Positions 44,601 through 54,045 of a stretch of 64,000 nt of DNA are shown in pieces. The notes beneath the pieces were generated by a model. That model searched no databases and was not told the origin of the DNA. It saw nothing but the letters and a program-made list of their open reading frames with translations. Position 1 is the stretch's first letter; each line of letters opens with the position of its first letter. The translations under genes and the position numbers were made by a program. Source of the DNA: Gentiana macrophylla (Eukaryota > Streptophyta > Magnoliopsida > Gentianales > Gentianaceae); contig CM047809.1 of NCBI GenBank assembly GCA_026214975.1, positions 128,699,470 to 128,763,469 on the forward strand, written 5' to 3'.

Positions 44601-45359
44601 AGCCGGGTCAGGGATTACCGTTGCGTACATTTCAGCTACAATTTGACCATCTTTTTCACTAGCAACATTAGTACATTGCTGCCCTTCAACCAAGTGACTA
44701 GAAGCATTTCCATGTTCACCACTGTTGACTTCACTCTGCTCACCACATGCAAATGAAAAGGAATAACCAAGAGTTCAAACTTCAAACCAGTACCAATTCA
44801 CCAAATATGAGGTGAAATTAAATAATAATAACAATAATGATGATGATGAAAATTTCACATCAAAACATAAATAGGCAACCTCATTGTTAACTGCTGTATC
44901 AAGAAGAACATAATTCCCATTTTCAAATTTATAATAAAGGCCATCTCTGCTGCTATAGTACCAGTCACCAGTTGGGCTATAATAAAATCCAGTGCTGCAT
45001 CAAAATTTCAGAATTGCAATATAAATACATAATCCACAAAAATCAAGAAGAAGAAAAAAAAAAGTTCGTTTTGAGCTGAAATCAAGCTGGGAAATATTTT
45101 TGCAGCTCAAATAGATGCACGAATGGTTTTAAACAGAAATTTGGAGATTGTAATTGCATTATGTGGCTAAAAACACAAAACGAGCAATACAGAATTAAGA
45201 AATATAGGATCGCTTTTATTGAGCTACCAAAAACAATGGAAAAAAGAGGAACCTGGAGTGGAAAAATAGCTGAGTGTTTTCATCCCATTGAAAGTTGGTG
45301 GTGCAATCGCCTTCTTCTTCAGGTGGTGGCTGTTCATCGACTTGTTCGATTTCCGCCAT
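38680..45359 (-). CDS. OCRE and G-patch domain RNA-binding/splicing-type protein, ten exons
   Basis: Exons (minus): 45359-45253, 44994-44880, 44735-44597, 43975-43897, 43819-43692, 43604-43512, 39990-39712, 39612-39413, 39186-38956, 38811-38680. All introns are GT-AG and all phases agree; 500 residues. The N-terminus holds an OCRE-like aromatic repeat (FQWDENTQLFF, STGFYYSPTGDWYYS, GLYYKFENGNYVLL). The middle has acidic EEGEWISEEN, then LDLWDWELV and VCEVHADLVRVKSGQIYRL. The C-terminus is a G-patch (SYARRLLQNMGWKEGEALGR ... GLGWDDGGKRKGFYS). G-patch proteins bind RNA or activate DEAH helicases, and OCRE domains occur in splicing factors, so a nuclear role in pre-mRNA processing is inferred. 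The plant family resembles AGGF1-like proteins; I see no FHA domain. Intron 6 (39991-43511) contains the complete oxidase gene on the other strand. Confidence 0.85.
39304..39412. repeat. CTCGAGC-type repeat fragment at a splice donor
   Basis: Begins ctaggggtgtaaacga, the left end of the hAT-like family, and runs to the exon boundary at 39413. It makes up about half of intron 8 of the G-patch gene and appears to contain that intron's donor site (GTGAACAAGC on the minus strand). Confidence 0.55.
40021..40508. mobile_element. hAT-like MITE, best copy of the CTCGAGC-rich family
   Basis: Element 40029-40500 with ends CTAGGGGCGTAAACGA and, in reverse complement, CTAAGGGTGTAATATGA. Flanks gtttagta (40021-40028) and gcttacta (40501-40508) agree at six of eight positions, as expected for an old 8-bp duplication. 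The interior is built from short CTCGAGC/GCTCGAG words. It lies in intron 6 of the G-patch gene. Confidence 0.65.
40540..40645. repeat. GTGGTGCC-type repeat, short copy
   Basis: 'gtggcaccatagtaac' ... 'tcagtgtggtgccattac' face each other about 100 bp apart, with tcgac-rich interior as in the copies at 36822 and 43150. Confidence 0.55.
40694..41045. repeat. CTCGAGC-rich dispersed repeat, copy just upstream of the oxidase gene
   Basis: 'ggggtgtaatcgagccaaac' and many CTCGA words, ending about 100 bp before the oxidase start codon, so it forms most of that gene's proximal promoter. Confidence 0.6.
41145..43001 (+). CDS. Glyoxal/galactose oxidase-type copper radical oxidase (GLOX1-like)
   Basis: Intact single-exon gene, 618 residues. 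Signal peptide about 1-20 (LFFSIILALIISTLSA), so probably cell wall or apoplast. Glyoxal_oxid_N domain from about 95 to 340 (SSIGVSAMHMQLLYNNKVVI, TDFGQSNLSLP) continuing with kelch-type blades, and a C-terminal DUF1929 region (about 505-616). The residues that build the copper-radical site in this family are present: Cys170 (VWCSSGS) and Tyr220 (RRWYSSNQILPDGR) for the thioether-linked radical, Tyr454 and His455 (RLYHSSAILLPDGR), and His557 (PSFTTHSFAMNQR). Expected reaction: oxidation of an aldehyde or primary alcohol with release of hydrogen peroxide. Plant relatives act in pollen and in cell-wall modification; the substrate is not shown by sequence. It lies wholly within, and antisense to, intron 6 of the G-patch gene. 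Confidence 0.93.
   Translation: MALKALFFSIILALIISTLSAPSQHPRRQNRRKIPENPSIPTNVKISRTSSSISNPFLPPTLHTSTSFGFDFNYYNIPRSQLFLPGRGGGEWVYLHSSIGVSAMHMQLLYNNKVVIFDRTDFGQSNLSLPAGECRYNDEAIEIDCTAHSILYDVHTNTFRPLMVRTDVWCSSGSTNSNGSLIQTGGYYDGEKKIRVFNPCDDDNCDWIELEENLTVRRWYSSNQILPDGRIIIVGGRKSFSYEFFPREMRNPVVYDFEFLMETTDSNEENNLYPFLHLLPDGNLFVFANNWSILFDYLNNKIVKEFPVMPGDKRSYPATGSSVLLPLRLTGGSIITQWPEVEVEVLICGGAKGGAYLKALAQVYVAASKTCGRLKLTDPEPRWVMEEMPMNRVMSDMLLLPTGDVLIINGAASGTAGWECAENPVFHPVLYRTMDPNPTQRFDVLNPSKIPRLYHSSAILLPDGRILVGGSNPHVRYNFTGVKYPTDLSLEAFSPPYLASQISHLRPSILAVEGSHGGAIISYGQEFSITFTVEPFFYPSSEEGYMVTMVAPSFTTHSFAMNQRLMLLHIVFLQQLSPVAGKVTACAPTTQNIAPPGYYLVFLVHRGVPSHSVWIKIK
43150..43495. repeat. GTGGTGCC-type dispersed repeat, long copy
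   Basis: Multiple 'gtggtgcc/ggcaccac' words and 'cattcgacctc-aaagtcgaat' blocks; internally repetitive (the 'gaaagtcgaatctaagctca' block occurs at 43226 and 43356). It ends next to the donor of G-patch exon 6. Confidence 0.65.
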
Positions 45360-45479
45360 CAAAACAGCCGTACAAATTTCCTACTTTCACTTTATGTCTA
45401 GTCCGGACTAGAGCTCGTGAATTAAACGAACCGGTCGCGAAGAAACTCGTGTTTGATGCTTTAAACATAATGAACCAAA

Positions 45480-45965
45480 ATTGAAAAACATATCTTAAAA
45501 AAAAAATTGAAAAGATTATAAACTCGTATTTTAAATGAACCAATATGAATTTATAGAGTTCTTCTATTATTTTTTGTATTATAGAGTTCTTCTAAATGAA
45601 CGAGTATGTCTTTTAGACATGAATTTTTCATACCTTATGAGCTAAACTCGATCGAGTTTTATATATTTTTTATAACTTAACAAGCTAAACTCGATCCAAA
45701 CTCGAGCTGTAAAGTAAAATATATGTTTAGTGAGTCAAATTCGAACACGAGATTAAACAATTTTTCTTTATGAATGTGCCAAATTTGAAAATAACTTTTT
45801 ATTCGTTTATTAACCAAACGATCGTAAACAAACTCGTGATCTTAACGAGCAAGCTTAAACATATATTTTTTGTTTGTTTATTAAACGAACGATTAGGAAC
45901 AAACTCATTAACCTAAGCAAACATATGCTTGAACAGCAAATACTCAACTCGATAAAAGCTCTAGT
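45480..45965. repeat. Degenerate CTCGA-rich repeat between genes
   Basis: AT-rich with 'aactcgatc', 'ctcgagct' and 'ttattaaacgaacga' words, like the family above but strongly decayed. It lies directly upstream of the G-patch gene. Confidence 0.45.
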
Positions 45966-46189
45966 CGGAAGTATGAAAATACAAAACATTATCTTATAAC
46001 AGTTATATACACGATTTTGTACCGAGTGAAGTCCATTTTATATATACATTTATATTCTCCCATATGTAATATGAATGTGTGTGTTAAAAGAGAATATTGA
46101 TATGCGGTTATAATGTATTCTCATGGAATCCAATGAAAGGTACATTTATATAGGCCCTAACGTAATGAACGATCACAATAGTGATATGG

Positions 46190-47150
46190 TCTTTGGCAGT
46201 TGAGAGTTAAACCGTGTATCATTCACTTCATGTGGAAGCTAATGAATAACGCTCTCTCGACAACTTCTGGTTTGCGTTCAAGAGGAATAGGCGATGGCTT
46301 GTGTCAGGTGTGTAAAAGATCCGAAGAAACTTCCTGGCATTGTCTTTTCGAGTGTGACATCCCTAAAGTGTTTTGGAAGTCATCCCCCTACGGTAACTAT
46401 TTGAGCTCCCTACGCGTCCACTCCTTTCTAGATTTTCTAAAAGAACTCTTAAATACACATGATGGTATGGAAGCAGCGCAAATAGTTACTCTCATATGGA
46501 CCATTTGAAAAGCACGATGTTCATGGATTTTTGATATAAAAGATATACATCTTAACTCATCATTGCTTAAATCTCAGGCAGAGGCGACAAAATACTTTCA
46601 TGCAGCCAAAAATCAAGTTTCGAGCTGCGATATGAATAAATGGTCCTCAGTATGGCAGCCTCCGAAGGCAGCACAATATAAATTTAACGTTGATGCAGCG
46701 TTTGGAGAAACCGAGACAGGTGTGGGATGTTTGATCCGGGACAACCACGGTAGAACTCTCAACTCATTGTCCAAAAAAATTAGAAGGAAGGTTTGAAGTT
46801 GATGTTGGAGAAGCTTTAGCGATGTATCATGCTATTGTGTATGCACTCACCTGGGGATATTTTCAAGTTATATTTGAAGGAGATTCTCTATCCACATATC
46901 ATCGTCTCTTGGCACACAATGAAGATCTCTCACATGCTGGTATGATAATAGAGGATTGTCGTAGAATGCTACCGGCTTTTATCTCTGTCTCCTTTTCCTT
47001 TGTAAAGACACAAGGAAATGTACTTGCTCATTTACTAGCTAAAGAAGGCCTTGGCCTGGTAGGAACTGTGGAATGAGGTTCATTTCTCCCACCTCATGTT
47101 TCCCTTGCTACTTTCGTTGATAGCGAAGAATAAATCCGTTGTTTTTCTAT
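46190..47150 (+). mobile_element. LINE 3' fragment with RNase H
   Basis: Carries zf-RVT at 46200-46508 (CIIHFMWKLMNNALSTTSGL, CQVCKRSEETSWHCLFEC), then, after a stop and a shift, an RNase H domain: 46563-46796 (QYKFNVDAAFGETETGVGCL) and 46822-47076 (VIFEGDSLSTYHRL). The first catalytic Asp (VDAAF) and the EGDS Asp are visible. Truncated at the 5' end. This RNase-H-bearing L1 type is different from the copies at 9 and 29 kb. Confidence 0.85.
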
Positions 47151-47189
47151 AAAAAAAATAGATATATATATATATTTTTTTTTTTTAAA

Positions 47190-47435
47190 CAACAGAGCTG
47201 GATGGAGTCGGTATATGGATAAAGGGAGGTTAAGCCCAACCAGACAAAAAAATAAAAAATATTACACTAAAAAATCTATATATATAATCCGGTTTGATCT
47301 ATAAAATATTGCTAATCCAAGTCATCCAATGAACTCGATATAATAAATTTTTTTTTTTAAAAAAAAAAAAAAATGAACTTGATATAATGTATTAGCCACC
47401 TCAAATTAAAATCCTAGCTCCGTCACGGCGGAAAC
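47190..47435. repeat. Dispersed repeat, copy A
   Basis: Shares with 50480-50660 the order 'ggagg-tgag-cca-ccgg', 'aaaatattacacta-aaaatcta', 'cc-gtttgatc-ataaaatatt', 'atttgatataat', 'tagc-cct' and 'tccgtcac/tccgccctt'. Ends look like a degenerate terminal inverted repeat containing 'ggctccg'. Confidence 0.6.
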
Positions 47436-47914
47436 AAGAAAAATGACTATTTGATTATATTATGACATGAAGACGAATATAAGAACAAATATAAATTTCA
47501 ACGAAGCAAATAAAGTAGGTTTTTTTTTTTTTCCCATACATAAGGGGAGGCGGCCGGCTCCCTCCTTCATCATTATGCATAGGGTACACGGATGCCATAA
47601 CACAACCGTATAAAAATGGAAAACAGACATAAAAAAGCAACCACAAATTTTACAATTGTCCTGGACCAAATTCTATTTGATGTGTCAAACCAATAGGATT
47701 TTAATGTTTTGTGATGATCCTCAATGTTTAAAAATCAATACCCAATAATGTTTTTCCAAATTAATGACAATTATTTGATCCAGGACCGTCATAAATACAA
47801 CAGCCATACAAGACAAATAAAGTTGGATTAGTTACATATCCATATCATTCGTGTCCCACGTCATCGTATCAGCTGGTTTTGGTAGCTCCTCCTCCTAATA
47901 AAATGGGTGCATGG
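47436..47914. other. Spacer, 3' flank of the thioesterase gene
   Basis: AT-rich; no gene supported. An open minus-strand stretch at 47455-47669 lacks any recognisable motif. Confidence 0.5.
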
Positions 47915-48114
47915 TCACAGTTTAGCAGCATACTTTTCCAAAGGTTTTACAGCAACTTTTTCACCATCGGACATACGATGGCTAATTACCAGTGTAACTC
48001 GAGACAGTGAAATCAATTCCTTTTCTTCTTCACTATTTGATGGAGTACTTTTCCATAACCTTACTTCCCATACCTATTCATTACACAACCCAAAATAATA
48101 TTATTTTTATATAT

Positions 48115-48147
<33 letters not shown>

Positions 48148-51100
48148 TCCCATAAGCAAACTAACCCCGGCCCCCGGCCCCCGGCCCCCGGCCCCCGGCC
48201 CCTGCTGATTCAATCAAGATTCATGAATAATGATATGCATGGTAATCTTTTCTTTTAGGTAGTAGCATTTCTTTTTCTTCCTTTTTTTAATAATAAAGGA
48301 AATGTATTATATACAATAATAATAATATAAGGCATACACACTGTGTTATATCGTTATACAATTGATCATGGATATTTTCTTTTTTGAGAAAGATCATGGA
48401 TATTTTCATACATAATTTTAAGACATTGTTGCTTCAAAAAAAAGAATTAATAATCAGAAAAAAATTAAGACATTGTTCATTGTACCGCACTAAAAACATT
48501 TAATATGTACCTACCATATGTAATTTATTTTTATTATTTGAGGGTGCCATATGTCTTTTCATAATCAAGTAAAACCTTTAATATGTAGTACCTACCACAT
48601 GCTTTTTTATAACGAGAAATGATTATTCCACAACAAAGTGCCACAACAACTTTTTCCATCATTGATTTTTTTAGGGCTTATTTGAATCAATAAATCTCAC
48701 GTCATAATCAATGATCCAAAAGTGCACTGTGAAACTTTGCTGTACACATTTATTATGGCATTAATTATCACTACTCTTTTATAATTGAGTAACCACTATA
48801 TATGAATAAGGAAAAGAATAATGATATGTGCACTACACTCTCGTGTAGTGCACATACCATTACAGAAGTGGTAGCCATGGATTAAAATGATGTATTATTT
48901 TTTGTGATGGGTCCCAACAGAATATGTGGTGTAGATTGTGTTGTGTAAGATATTATGGTTGAAAGTGTAGTGGATGTATCACTACCGTAAGGAAAATGAT
49001 ATATTCACAAATATCTTTTACACTACATCTTACACTACTTCATTTTCCTTATTGGATGATGATATATATACACTATCAATATTCACTACATATCTCCCAC
49101 TACATCATTATCACCACACATCATTGTAGAACCAATTTATTTAATAAATCAAACATTTTAATGAAAAGAGATTGACATTCATTAAAGAATGTCATACACT
49201 GAAGTCTCTTACACGTGTTAGGATTGTATATGATGACAGAAAATAAAAAAAATATTAATAATAACAATATCTTGTAGTTGGTGAAAAAGCCGGTATCATC
49301 TGATTATTATATAATATATATATACATATATAGTCTTTTATAATGGTTTTATTTTAAATTTTTCAATGAAAAAAGACGACACTTTGGACAACCGCCAGGT
49401 AGTCCCCTCTTCAAAGATTCGTTCAAGTCTGTCGTGTTGATGGATTATCTTGTCTGCCCAACCTGTCCTTTAATATTTTTATTGCTATTTTTATGGGAGA
49501 TTATTGTGTGGTGTGTCCACACGGTGCGGAGACACCGTGTGGCACACCACACACTTTCTTTCTGTATTAAAACTGTGTGGTTCTGATCGTTTTACCCGTA
49601 ACTTCATCATAAATTTTCTCACCACACAATAACTTTCCTATTTTTATGGCTTTTGTGTGAAACTCATCCACCACCTACGTAAGACAATACCCCTACTCTG
49701 CAGATTGTCTTTTATTATGACATACAAATTTTACAGGGTCACGAACTATCAAATTTAAGGGAAATACTTGTGTACGTGGAGAGGGATTTTGCAGGTGAAG
49801 TGACGGGTAAAACGATCAGAAGCACATAATTTAAAAACAGAATGAAACTGTGTGGTGTGTATCTCCACACAAGAACCACCCCAATTTAATCTATCTTGAC
49901 GTTACTGATTGAGAAATCGACACACATACACTCAACCTCTTGATATCATAAGTGTTCATTTAGCTTCGTGGTCATCATAAAATTTACCGTCTTTTTATAA
50001 TCATTGAAGCTACTTTCCAAATATCACATTCCACGTTTAACTTCAAAAAAATTTAACATCACACTTGACCTTCGAATGTCAAACATTGAATGTCTACCAC
50101 TCCGTTTGCTTCCGTTAGAGTTTTTTTTGGTGTTCTTTTATATCACTTCACACATCATATCATACAATTTTCTTACCAATTATTTCTTCAACTACAAATA
50201 AAAAATATTAAATTATCTCTCATCATTTCACTTTATCAACTTTATAAACTTTTTTACCATTATTTATTTATTATACTACTTTATTTCACCAATCATTTCA
50301 TAATCTACACAAATTTCAAAAAAACATCTTAATTTTCTAATCATTACTTCAATCACTTTATCTAAAACTACCCTAGAAAAACTCCAACCTAAAACAAACA
50401 GAGCCTACATTTTATCTTAAATTACTCAAAACTCACATCTCAAAGTCTCTAACTTAGGATCCATGAAAGGTTACCTTGTTCGAGGGGGAGCTACCCTATG
50501 GACAAAAGGAGGCTGAGTCCACCCGGCCAAAAAAAATATTACACTATAAAATCTATGTAGTCCAGTTTGATCCATAAAATATTTTTAATCCAATACACCC
50601 GACGAATTTGATATAATCTATTAGCCTACTTCAGATTAAAATTCTGGTTCCGCCCTTGATCTTAGTAATAAAAAAAATGTCACAATGAATCTATTTATAT
50701 AACAATCGTATGAATAGCAAACAGATAGATATGGCGATAAAACATGATATATTCATAACAAACAACGAGACACATATCAATCAAAGTAAAGGGCAGTCTG
50801 GTAATTTAGTATTGAAATGAAAATTAAATGATGAAATCATGAAAATGACCTGAATAGTCCTTCCAATAGTGATAGGAGTTGCTTCAGCAAAAACGACATC
50901 GCCGACTTGTGCACTCTTCAAATGATTTATGCTTAGTTGAATTCCCATGGCCTTTCCACCACCGGACGCCAGTATTCCTCCCAGACTTGCCGTCGACTCC
51001 GCTATCAAGGCTGAAATTCCTCCATGCAACATGTCAAACGGCTGAAAATTATTCAACAATATTCAGATTCCAGAATTAAGCTTCAATTCATTTCAGCGCA

Positions 51101-51528
51101 CACACAATTTACTCTTCATTTCATCAAACATATCGACCAGTATACACAATTGCTGAATTTCACCTAAGAAATGTAATCGATAAAAAAAAGCTGCCGACAA
51201 AAGTACTGGCGCCAAAAAAAAAAAAAAAATTACAGAGAAAAGCATTAATTAGGAGACATAATAGATGAAATGATGAGGTCTCTGCTAGCTTCTGAATCAG
51301 TTTATTTATTGTGTGAAAATGGAGGTTTTCTTCCAGAATAGTGAGTTTAAAATCAATCAAATAGAACGGAGAAATTACCTGGCAGCACAGGTGGGTTACC
51401 GGAAGGCGACCGCTGACTTTAGTTGGAGTGAAGCAATCAAATACAAATCCAAACTGATGAAGCGGTCTGTCCAAAATCTCCACCACCCCTGCCGACGCCG
51501 ACGAATTTCCCGGCTGCGGAAATGCCAT
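47915..51528 (-). CDS. DHNAT1: 1,4-dihydroxy-2-naphthoyl-CoA thioesterase (hotdog fold), peroxisomal
   Basis: Exons (minus) 51528-51379, 51041-50850 and 48073-47915, all phase 0 with GT-AG introns; 166 residues. Exon 1: [20 protein letters not shown] ... LPVTHLCC. Exon 2: [20 protein letters not shown] with the hotdog HGG (His56) and Glu65 of the active-site helix, then [20 protein letters not shown]. Exon 3: VWEVRLWKS ... SLSRVTLV and the end KYAAKL. The final AKL is a peroxisome targeting signal type 1. The family hydrolyses DHNA-CoA in peroxisomes, a step of phylloquinone (vitamin K1) synthesis. Start chosen at the first ATG in frame. Intron 2 is 2776 bp and holds a G-rich heptamer array near its 3' end and several repeats. 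Confidence 0.9.
48113..48148. repeat. (AAT)n microsatellite
   Basis: About eleven AAT units in intron 2 of the thioesterase gene, about 40 bp upstream (in transcript sense) of the last acceptor. Confidence 0.9.
48165..48202 (-). repeat. GGGGGCC heptamer array, potential G-quadruplex
   Basis: Plus strand shows six C4-5 tracts separated by GG; the transcript (minus) strand therefore has six runs of four or five G with two-base spacers. It lies about 90-130 nt before the 3' splice site of the thioesterase's last intron. Confidence 0.9.
48826..48855. repeat. Perfect 13-bp inverted repeat
   Basis: Arms atgtgcactacac and gtgtagtgcacat with a four-base loop, within repeat-rich intron 2. Similar 'cactacatcttacactac' words occur to 49120. 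Confidence 0.85.
49500..49880. mobile_element. Foldback-type inverted-repeat element
   Basis: Two arms of about 60 bp face each other: 49549-49609 (with 'ctgatcgttttacccgt') and 49796-49855 (with 'acgggtaaaacgatcag'). The left end additionally has a tight hairpin, 'gtgtggtgtgtccacacgg' against 'ccgtgtggcacaccacac' (49504-49555). Non-coding; in thioesterase intron 2. Confidence 0.7.
50475..50662. repeat. Dispersed repeat, copy B
   Basis: Second copy of the repeat at 47190-47435 (see there), in the same orientation; in intron 2 of the thioesterase gene. Confidence 0.6.
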
Positions 51529-52050
51529 TTCTTCAGGTTTCGCACTTTTTTCTCTGTTCAATTTCTCCCAGAGGAAGTTGTTCAACTTAGCATCTGATCT
51601 GTTTCGTGCACGCCTAATAGTCCATATATATAGGAGCTATTTATACTATGGGAAATTAGGGATAATGACAAAATGTAAAATATTTTTAAGTAACAGGACA
51701 ACTAGATTTTTTTTATAGGGAGAATGACAATTGTATAATTTTTATAGCGAGAACGAATAAACAAGAAATCCAGAAAATCGGTGAATCTCCTAGTGAATCC
51801 CGAAATCAATGAATTCGACAATAATCTCAAAATCGGTGAATTTAAATAATGAATTTTGAAAATCGGTGAATTTCGAACGATGAATTTTTAAGAAATGAAT
51901 TTAAACAGTGAATTTCGAACACAAGTGAATTTCGATAGTGAATAAATAGTTTTGTCCTTTATGCAAAAATTTCAAAAGACTGTCATTCTTCTCAATTGAT
52001 GAAATATTTATGTCATTCTCCCTCATTCCCCAATTTATATATGTAGCACC
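51529..52050. other. Upstream region of thioesterase gene
   Basis: AT-rich. A block of short repeated 'gaatttcgaa', 'aatcggtgaatt' words (51780-51945). No gene seen. Confidence 0.45.
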
Positions 52051-52129
52051 GGCCAGGTTGCGGCTCGTGCCATATTGAATGACGCAATTTACTCATGACT
52101 GATAATGCATAATATTATCACGGTGGCTT

Positions 52130-53060
52130 AGCGGTGGTCGTAAATGTGGATATCTGGCTGTTTTTGATAGATTTGTGATGGTGGTAGCCGACGAGGCACG
52201 GCGGTGATATGGTGGAATGAATGAATACTAGAGAGAATTAACTTGACAATAGTTTTATCATCTTTGTCTATTTTTGCATATATATATCCCTATGAAATTA
52301 CACAAGCCTTCCTTTTATAGGCAAGGGCAAAAGCTAGGGGCATGGGGTAAGGACAGACAAGCACAGTATACAAGGATGTCAAATGAGCTATACAACTGGT
52401 GACGTCGTTATGAGATCGCTCGAATCGCAATCTGCGTGCTTGCTTCATTGCTTTATCTCGACTTCCCCCTGGTCGCTCCTCTCCCGGACTCGTGCCATCT
52501 CTTGTTGATCTCCGACTTAGGGTACTGGGCGGCCCCCTGAGCGACTAAGACCTTATAGGTTTGCACGCTCGTCATAAGGTTTCCATCCCGCAACCCTAAC
52601 CAGATTGTTTCTTTCGACGCTGTGGCCGCGGCCCGGCTCCATCCTGGTGACTAGATGGGCAGTTTCCGTTAACACATAGGTGTCGGCATATTTAGATACA
52701 TCAATGGCCCCCTACTCTATGTATTAGGCGTTTTTGAGGAGGCTAAGCATAGAGTAAAGAGTGCCCCGATTGTGCAGATTGCTGGCGTCTTCCCATTATT
52801 GATTTAAGATCGCGCTATTAAGCGGACGATCTCGAATTGTCTTTGGGTCTGGCGACCTTGTCGTTTGAAGCGACTTATTTATTAAGGGCCGTGCTTTTAG
52901 TGTGTCTTGCCTCAAAGTGTTTTGGGGTCTGACGACCTTGTCGTCTGAAGTGGCTTGAAATCTCTAACGCACTTTCTGAAACCAAGGTGTTTCATGGCCA
53001 AAATGAGCACAACCATGAGAACCAATACGTGTTAAGGGAAATATTATATGAGTACTATTG
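52130..53060 (-). mobile_element. GC-richer LTR-like remnant
   Basis: Base composition rises sharply. On the minus strand a TATA-like 'cctataaaaggaagg' (about 52325-52310) is preceded by a G/C-rich region, and a duplicated 'gtctg-cgaccttgtcgt-tgaag' block lies at 52846 and 52926. It resembles the LTR of a gypsy-type element, but no coding region or clear ends are present. Confidence 0.35.
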
Positions 53061-53713
53061 TTTGGTTTTACATTAAAGGCTGAACGGTTCAAGACATAGT
53101 TCACTGATTAGCCGAGTAGATCCGATAATATTTCACTAAGGCAGGTTCAAAGCCATAAGCTACCTCTCCTGATGCAATATTTTCTGTCAGAATCTCTTCA
53201 GGGTCTGCATTTGCATTAATGTCCATTTTGTGGGGGATTGTTGGAGAAATTGTCCATTAATGACTTAGTGGGTTAGTGGTCACTTAGTGGTCATAAGTGC
53301 TAGTAGTGGCCATTATTGAGGGTTAGTGGCCATAGGAGTGAGAGTTACTTTTTCCACCTATATAAACCCTCTTTGGTGGAAATGTCACAACACAAGTTTT
53401 TCCAAATAATACTTTTTTCATCTCATATAGTAAGGTAGTTTGTTTTTTGTTGAAGAGATTCTGAAGCACCAAGAGTTCGTTGAGTTCAGAAGCTGAAGTA
53501 CCTCAATTCTGAACAAGTAATTGGGTTATCCTGGGAGACAAGTGCTAAACCGTAGAATGCTTTGCGAGCATAATTGTCTTAAGGACAGAGATTAGCTCGT
53601 CCCGGTTACATATCCTTGTTGTTTTTCTTTTTGTTTTTCCTTTCTGTTTGTGTCAGTCCAGAATATAATAAAATTGTTCTTCATCTTTTCTGTTCTTTAT
53701 TTTTTACTTTCGC
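53060..53713 (+). mobile_element. Copia-type LTR with internal 3' end
   Basis: Polypurine 'gtgggggat' (about 53230-53238) is followed by TGTTGGAGAAATTG at 53239. A TATA box 'cctatataaaccctc' at about 53359 and a tail rich in T fit an LTR of about 475 bp. About 180 bp to the left look like the internal 3' end. No coding region remains; probably a truncated or near-solo LTR. The right end is estimated. Confidence 0.6.
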
Positions 53714-54045
53714 ATTGTAATACTTTGGGTATAATAGTGACGACATGGGCTGATGGAGTGGGTGGTAGTCGGTGTTGGATGTTACGCGGTGTGTGGCATG
53801 TAAAGGTGAAGTTGGTGGTATTGTTATATAAGGTGGGTGGTGACGATAAGAGGACGTGACAGATATGTATATAAATCAAATGGTTTATGAGCAGTTTGAG
53901 TTTAGATCGATATTTTGCTTAAATAGTTCGGTTCGATACGGTTCGAGATTAAACATGCTCGATTAAAATATTGTTCAGACACTAAATGAATTAATTTTGA
54001 ACCTTCTTATTAATTCACAAACTCGTTAAGATTAAGAGTATTTGG
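53714..54045. other. Spacer with CTCGA-type remnant
   Basis: A G-rich stretch (53745-53860) and a weak copy of the CTCGA repeat (53880-54020). No gene seen. Confidence 0.4.
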
